Of a stretch of 64,000 nucleotides of DNA, positions 60,173 to 64,000 are shown piece by piece; position 1 is the stretch's first letter, and each line of letters opens with the position of its first letter. The DNA is from Acidobacteriota bacterium (GTDB lineage: Bacteria; Acidobacteriota; Terriglobia; Acidiferrales; UBA7541): positions 124,001-188,000 of the forward strand of contig JABCZR010000002.1 of the NCBI GenBank assembly GCA_013289585.1, in the 5' to 3' direction. The notes below the pieces were generated by a model, which saw only the letters and a list, made by a program, of their open reading frames with translations, was not told where the DNA came from and searched no databases. Made by a program: the position numbers and the translations under genes.

Positions 60173-60811
60173 TCAGAGCCCTTTCAGCAGATGCCCCATT
60201 TTGTTTTTTTTGGTCTTCAGATATCCGCGCGAGGTTTTTGAAACTCGCGGCTGGCAGGGAACTCGTTCCACCACTCGGATTCCGTTACTTTCGAGTTGCC
60301 GGACTTTTTCCGGATTATTAGAGAGCAGGCGGATTTTCTTTGCGCCAAGTTTATTCAAGATTAGCGCGGAGAAATCGTAATCACGCGCGTCGGCGGCGAA
60401 CCCCAATTTCTCATTGGCTTCCACCGTATCCATTCCGCCGTCCTGAAGTTCGTAAGCACGAAGCTTGTTCATCAAGCCGATGCCGCGGCCTTCCTGTGGG
60501 AGATAAAGAAGTATGCCGGACAGGGCTTGCCCAATTTTCTTGAGCGCCAATTCGAGCTGTGCGCGGCAATCGCAACGCATAGACGTGAGCACATCGCCAG
60601 TCAGGCACTGCGAATGCACACGAACGAGCGTCGCGGTTTTCCCTCGCAGATCTCCTCGCACCAGCGCAACCGCTTCTTCCTGCGGGCCACGGCCCTTGAA
60701 GCCATAAATCGTGAAGTGGCCGTACCGCGTCGGCAAGTCCGCCTTCGCGATCATTTTCACACTCGTAGATTTCTGCTTCGATCGCTTCTTCAATTGTGAT
60801 TTTCTTCTCAT
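60173..60811 (-). CDS. ribA: GTP cyclohydrolase II
   Basis: 212 residues. Opens the GTP ring as the first step of riboflavin synthesis. Zinc ligands Cys69, Cys80 and Cys82 (HSQCLTGDVLTSMRCDC, in the family spacing), the PQEGRGIGLMNKLRAY active-site segment and LLSNNPEKVRQLES. It is a stand-alone enzyme, without the DHBP synthase domain of the common RibBA fusion. The first ~19 residues are Lys/Arg/Ser-rich; a start at Met20 (60754) may be the true one. Convergent with the membrane-TPR gene (10-bp gap). Confidence 0.93.
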   Translation of the reverse strand: MRRKSQLKKRSKQKSTSVKMIAKADLPTRYGHFTIYGFKGRGPQEEAVALVRGDLRGKTATLVRVHSQCLTGDVLTSMRCDCRAQLELALKKIGQALSGILLYLPQEGRGIGLMNKLRAYELQDGGMDTVEANEKLGFAADARDYDFSALILNKLGAKKIRLLSNNPEKVRQLESNGIRVVERVPCQPRVSKTSRGYLKTKKNKMGHLLKGL

Positions 60812-60933
60812 TGGGGAACGAGAAGTATAACAGGCCCGCGCAACCCACCCGAAATCTGGAATAGGTATCGCGACTGTGAAGCTGCATAGCGAGAACCGCG
60901 CACTTCACACCCCTTTACAGGCAGGCGCGGAAA

Positions 60934-60951
60934 CGCTAGCGTTAGCCTGAG
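60934..60951. repeat. Dispersed 18-bp repeat, copy 2
   Basis: CGCTAGCGTTAGCCTGAG, differing in one base from the copy at 23246-23263. Lies 14 bp before the LytS-type kinase start codon. Confidence 0.5.
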
Positions 60952-60965
60952 ACGCGCAGCCGAAA

Positions 60966-62288
60966 ATGGATACCGCGACATCAGCTCGAGACCTCCTGTT
61001 CACCCTGCTCCTCAAGGTGGGCGTCGCGGCATCCTTTGCAGCGCTGCTGGCGCGCTGGAATACGCTTCGACGCGTCTTGTTTACTGAAGAGCGCGACGTC
61101 GACCAAAAATTGAAACTGATGCTTTTCATGGTGCCGCCGCTGATCCTTGGCGTGATGCTGCGCCTGGTTGGCCCAGCGTACAAGTTCGCGGATTTGTCGC
61201 TCGAAGGCGCGTTCCTGATGGGCCTGCTCGGCGGCCGCGTGGTCGGTCCGATCGGCGGGGCCATCATCGCCATTCCGGCGCTGATCTCGCACGAATGGCT
61301 GGCGATGCCCGTTGCCTCCGCGGCCGGATTGCTCGGGGGACTGATCCGGCAGGCCATTCCCAATAAAGAAGACCTCTGGAATTTCGGGCCCTTCACGTTT
61401 TTGAATATTCCTAAGGCCACGGTGAAACTCCTCCGCAGAGCGGAGTTGTCGTGGGAAATGGCGCCGCTGACGGCGTGCATCTGCCTCGAGCTGGGACGAG
61501 TCGCGCTGGTGCATGCGACCAAGCCCAAATGGCTGTTTGCCATCGATCCGCACTGGAATTGGTGGCTGGGACTGACGGTGATCGCAACGCTGATGTCCGT
61601 CGCCGCGCCGCTGAAAATCTGGAACAACACGCGCATCGAGATGAATCTCGAGCGGCACCAGCAGCTTCTGCTGAAAGCGAGGATGGACGCGCTTTCCAGC
61701 CAGATTAATCCACATTTCTTATTTAATACGCTCAATACCGTTTCGGCCCTGATCCGATTTGATCCAGATTCCGCGCGCGGTGTGGTGCTAAAGCTCAGCA
61801 ACATTTTGCGGCGGCTGCTACGCAAACATGAGACGTTTGTGCCGCTGCATGAGGAATTGCAATTCATCGACGACTATCTGGACATCGAGGTGGCGCGTTT
61901 CGGCCGCGACAACCTCGAGATTGTGAAGCAGCTAGGGGACGAAACCCTCGAAGCGTTTGTCCCCAGCATGCTTCTCCAGCCGATCGTGGAAAATTGCCTG
62001 AAGCACGGACTGGCACCCAAGATGGGCGGCGGAAGAATCCAACTGCGGACGACCACGCGAGAGGACCGTCTACATATTGAAATCGAGGACAACGGCGTCG
62101 GCATCTCCGAAGAAAAAATGCCGCACGTTTATGTGGAAGGGATTGGTTTGAGCAACGTGCGAGAGCGCTTGCGGGTGCTTTACGGAACGGACTTCAATCT
62201 GGACATCCAGAGCCGGCCCGGAGAAGGCACGGTGATCCGCATAGACGTTCCCGCCCTGATGCCCGCGCTACAGACAGTGGGAACATGA
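60966..62288 (+). CDS. LytS-type membrane sensor histidine kinase
   Basis: 440 residues. The N-terminal ~215 residues form five to six membrane helices of the 5TM-Lyt type (SLEGAFLMGLLGGRVVGPIGG motif region, in part). The kinase domain begins with SSQINPHFLFNTLN, phospho-accepting His250, followed by ATPase motifs NCLKHGLAP, EDNGVGI and GIGLSNVRERL. Such kinases sense envelope or small-metabolite cues and pair with LytTR-domain regulators. None is adjacent here, so it is orphan within the window. Confidence 0.92.
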   Translation: MDTATSARDLLFTLLLKVGVAASFAALLARWNTLRRVLFTEERDVDQKLKLMLFMVPPLILGVMLRLVGPAYKFADLSLEGAFLMGLLGGRVVGPIGGAIIAIPALISHEWLAMPVASAAGLLGGLIRQAIPNKEDLWNFGPFTFLNIPKATVKLLRRAELSWEMAPLTACICLELGRVALVHATKPKWLFAIDPHWNWWLGLTVIATLMSVAAPLKIWNNTRIEMNLERHQQLLLKARMDALSSQINPHFLFNTLNTVSALIRFDPDSARGVVLKLSNILRRLLRKHETFVPLHEELQFIDDYLDIEVARFGRDNLEIVKQLGDETLEAFVPSMLLQPIVENCLKHGLAPKMGGGRIQLRTTTREDRLHIEIEDNGVGISEEKMPHVYVEGIGLSNVRERLRVLYGTDFNLDIQSRPGEGTVIRIDVPALMPALQTVGT

Positions 62289-62459
62289 ACCTCCTGGCAA
62301 CAGCTAGTGCAAAATTGGAAATTCCGGAAGTTTAAGGATGCCAAGACACAATCTTCATTCCTGGCGGAACGCCACCATGGGCTGAACCTGCATGGCCACT
62401 CAGGAGCTCGACGGGGGGAGCGGATCGGCGAGGATAGTGGCTGAGGGTCGATGTAGCTG

Positions 62460-62912
62460 TTACCAGATAGCTGCAGGTAGCGTCCAAGTGGATTTTGCAA
62501 CTATTGAGGTGGAAAAGGCAAGATTCGAGCCGGAATATTCCCACGCCTGCACAAACCTCAAAGACCGGGGTCCTGCTTGTGAACAATCAGCAAACGAGTG
62601 CCCTCTGGATATCGAATGCGGGCTTATGCAAGCGGCCAAGCCAGTGGGTGTTTGGTTCGCGGCAGAATCGCCAGTGACCCGGCATCGGCTATGCATCCAG
62701 GAATCAAGCTCGTCTTTGAACGCATAGATTGTGCCAGCATTCTTGTGGAACAGTCGATGAATGATCAAACCCTCGCGCTTTTCCCAGCGTTGGACAGTGC
62801 GCACGGTCCGACGCAAATAGCATGCAATTTCTTTCCAGGATTCAAGCCGGCCAGCGTCCATTTCCACCAGTACGCGTGACGACAAACTCTGCTCATTGTC
62901 TAGAGTAGCCAT
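62460..62912 (-). CDS. Small helix-turn-helix protein, possibly truncated
   Basis: 150 residues from ATG 62912. Residues 20-72 (LESWKEIACYLRRTVRTVQRW, 20-residue core cited in part as SWKEIACYLRR and VRTVQRWEKREGL, then HKNAGTIYAFKDELDSW) match the MerR/excisionase-like HTH domain that in Acidobacteria often fronts longer TPR or transmembrane proteins. After residue ~75 the sequence is polar, low in hydrophobic pattern and unlike any domain I know, so the gene may be a frameshifted remnant of a longer one. Downstream of the ARPP-1-like gene, same strand, 97-bp gap. Confidence 0.65.
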   Translation of the reverse strand: MATLDNEQSLSSRVLVEMDAGRLESWKEIACYLRRTVRTVQRWEKREGLIIHRLFHKNAGTIYAFKDELDSWMHSRCRVTGDSAANQTPTGLAACISPHSISRGHSFADCSQAGPRSLRFVQAWEYSGSNLAFSTSIVAKSTWTLPAAIW

Positions 62913-63009
62913 GAAGCGAAGTGCTCCCGATATTGATTTCTCGTGTCGGAGACTACCCTTCCCTTTCGCCGGACCTTTACAAAATTGTGAGCTTTTTTGG
63001 GCATGACAA

Positions 63010-64000
63010 TCAGAAAATACGGCGTCGACTTGGCCGGCTGATACGTGTCCAGAAGCTGGAACGTTCCGGCTTCTCTCCCGCTCCCGCAAAAGCACAGATG
63101 TGGATGTAGCGATCTTGCGCCCAGAGGGCCGCACCCGAGATTTTGGGTCCATTGAAGCGGACATCCTTTCCCAGGCCCAAAGCATTGTTAGAGAAGCTCT
63201 GAGCCGTGGCCATTTGATTCAGAAAGCCAGTCACGAACTCAGGGCTCAGCGTTTCTCCCGGCTCCGGCGGCGAATCGAGGGCATCGAGCGCGTAGCTGCG
63301 AATAAGTTTCTGAAAAAACCTCCTCATGACTTCTGGGTGGTCAAACATGTCCAACCCGAGGAGGCGGCCTGAAATGGCGAAGGCAACACCGCATTGCCCT
63401 TCGGACCAGGAGAATGCACGCGTAAATTCTTCAATCGAATTTGCATGCGATTCGTACATGGCGAACATCGCGCCGGTCGGCGATTTTGCATGCAGGCGCG
63501 TTGCCTTATCCGCAATGTCCTCCCAGACTTCCGCCTGATTCGACAAGGGTGAGCCACGGAGGCGCATGGATTGGGTAACCTGGAGAACACTCTTGGCACG
63601 TAGACCGGAATACATGACATGATCTGCGGTCCGCAGATCCGAAACTGCTCTGCTCCAGCGCCCCGCTTCGACACAGGACACTGGAATCACCGTCGTGTGT
63701 TTCGGAGGCACGAGGATTGTCAGGTTGAGGACGCGATTCTGTTTTGCACCCAGAAGCTCTTCGCCATCCACCAGAAGCACTGGGAGGTCCCCAGTGTTTT
63801 CCAGGCGAAGTTCGGGCACTGATCCGCCCGCAGTTAACTCGGTCACACGGACTTTTCCCTGCGCGATGCCATCCTCCAACAGCAGATAATCCAGTTGCCG
63901 GGCGGGAATGATTTTACGGGCCAAAGGAAACAGAGTGAGGTTTCTATGCTTGGCCGATTTTCCAATCTCGACGCGGGAAATCTCTTCCTCAAGAGTCCAC
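63010..64000 (-). CDS. ARPP-1-like protein, 5' end cut by window edge
   Basis: 330 codons are open to the right edge; no start codon was identified, so the N-terminus lies outside. The N-terminal part reads KHRNLTLFPLARK, then LPVLLVDGEELLGAKQNRVLN, cited here as LPVLLVDGEELLGAK and NRVLN, then TTVIPVSCVEAGRW. These are diagnostic of the ARPP-1 domain ('ARG and Rhodanese-Phosphatase-superfamily-associated Protein'), which Aravind and colleagues linked to ADP-ribosylation and NAD-related systems. Biochemical function is unknown. The only neighbour visible is the short HTH gene; the partner genes that would define the system are beyond the edge. Confidence 0.8.
   Translation of the reverse strand, partial: WTLEEEISRVEIGKSAKHRNLTLFPLARKIIPARQLDYLLLEDGIAQGKVRVTELTAGGSVPELRLENTGDLPVLLVDGEELLGAKQNRVLNLTILVPPKHTTVIPVSCVEAGRWSRAVSDLRTADHVMYSGLRAKSVLQVTQSMRLRGSPLSNQAEVWEDIADKATRLHAKSPTGAMFAMYESHANSIEEFTRAFSWSEGQCGVAFAISGRLLGLDMFDHPEVMRRFFQKLIRSYALDALDSPPEPGETLSPEFVTGFLNQMATAQSFSNNALGLGKDVRFNGPKISGAALWAQDRYIHICAFAGAGEKPERSSFWTRISRPSRRRIF

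Overview
This 64 kb window looks like chromosomal DNA from an Acidobacteriota (Terriglobia-like) genome. I infer this from the PadR regulator followed by a MacB-type permease fusion of the kind that expands in Acidobacteria, two separate nuo clusters, a short helix-turn-helix protein of the 'SWKEIA..L.R.VRTVQRWE' type, and the moderately GC-rich coding style. No database search was possible, so the phylum is an inference. I see no rRNA, tRNA, CRISPR array, insertion sequence or prophage.

Left part (1-30.5 kb): an assortment of metabolic and regulatory genes. They comprise a truncated MacB-like permease, a 2OG-Fe(II) oxygenase, a Tat-exported HisC-like aminotransferase and an exported metallo-beta-lactamase-fold protein. 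The glyoxylate shunt operon aceB-aceA follows, with a divergent IclR regulator and clear palindromic operators between them. Next are glpQ-like GDPD, rsmA, two NarX-type sensor kinases without partner regulators, and between those a metal-handling-looking island (44-aa Cys-rich exported peptide, 150-aa exported Cys/His protein, 65-aa zinc-finger protein, STAS protein). Then come padR plus permease, glgA, trxA, a membrane glycosyltransferase-like protein, tag, purA, a molybdenum cofactor operon (moeA-moaC-response regulator-mogA), a CocE-type hydrolase and proC.

Central part (30.6-55.9 kb): two complex I clusters face each other. Cluster 1 (plus strand) is nuoA-C-D-H-J-K-L-M-N and runs directly into four F1Fo-ATP synthase genes (atpZ-atpI-atpB-atpE), ending at a strong terminator at 42.5 kb. 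Cluster 2 (minus strand) is nuoA-C-D-EF-G-H-J-K-L-M-N, with nuoE and nuoF fused and a NuoG that carries ligands for an extra [4Fe-4S] cluster. Neither cluster contains nuoB or nuoI, and cluster 1 also lacks the NADH-input subunits. The core iron-sulfur subunits must therefore be encoded elsewhere and may be shared. The remaining ATP synthase genes are also elsewhere. The c subunit has Gln/Glu/Thr at positions that bind Na+ in sodium-type rotors.

Right part (56-64 kb): a conserved-looking unknown protein followed by thiS, a dolichol-phosphate-mannose synthase-like glycosyltransferase followed by a large membrane-plus-TPR protein, ribA (GTP cyclohydrolase II), a LytS-type sensor kinase, a short HTH protein and a truncated ARPP-1-like protein at the right edge.
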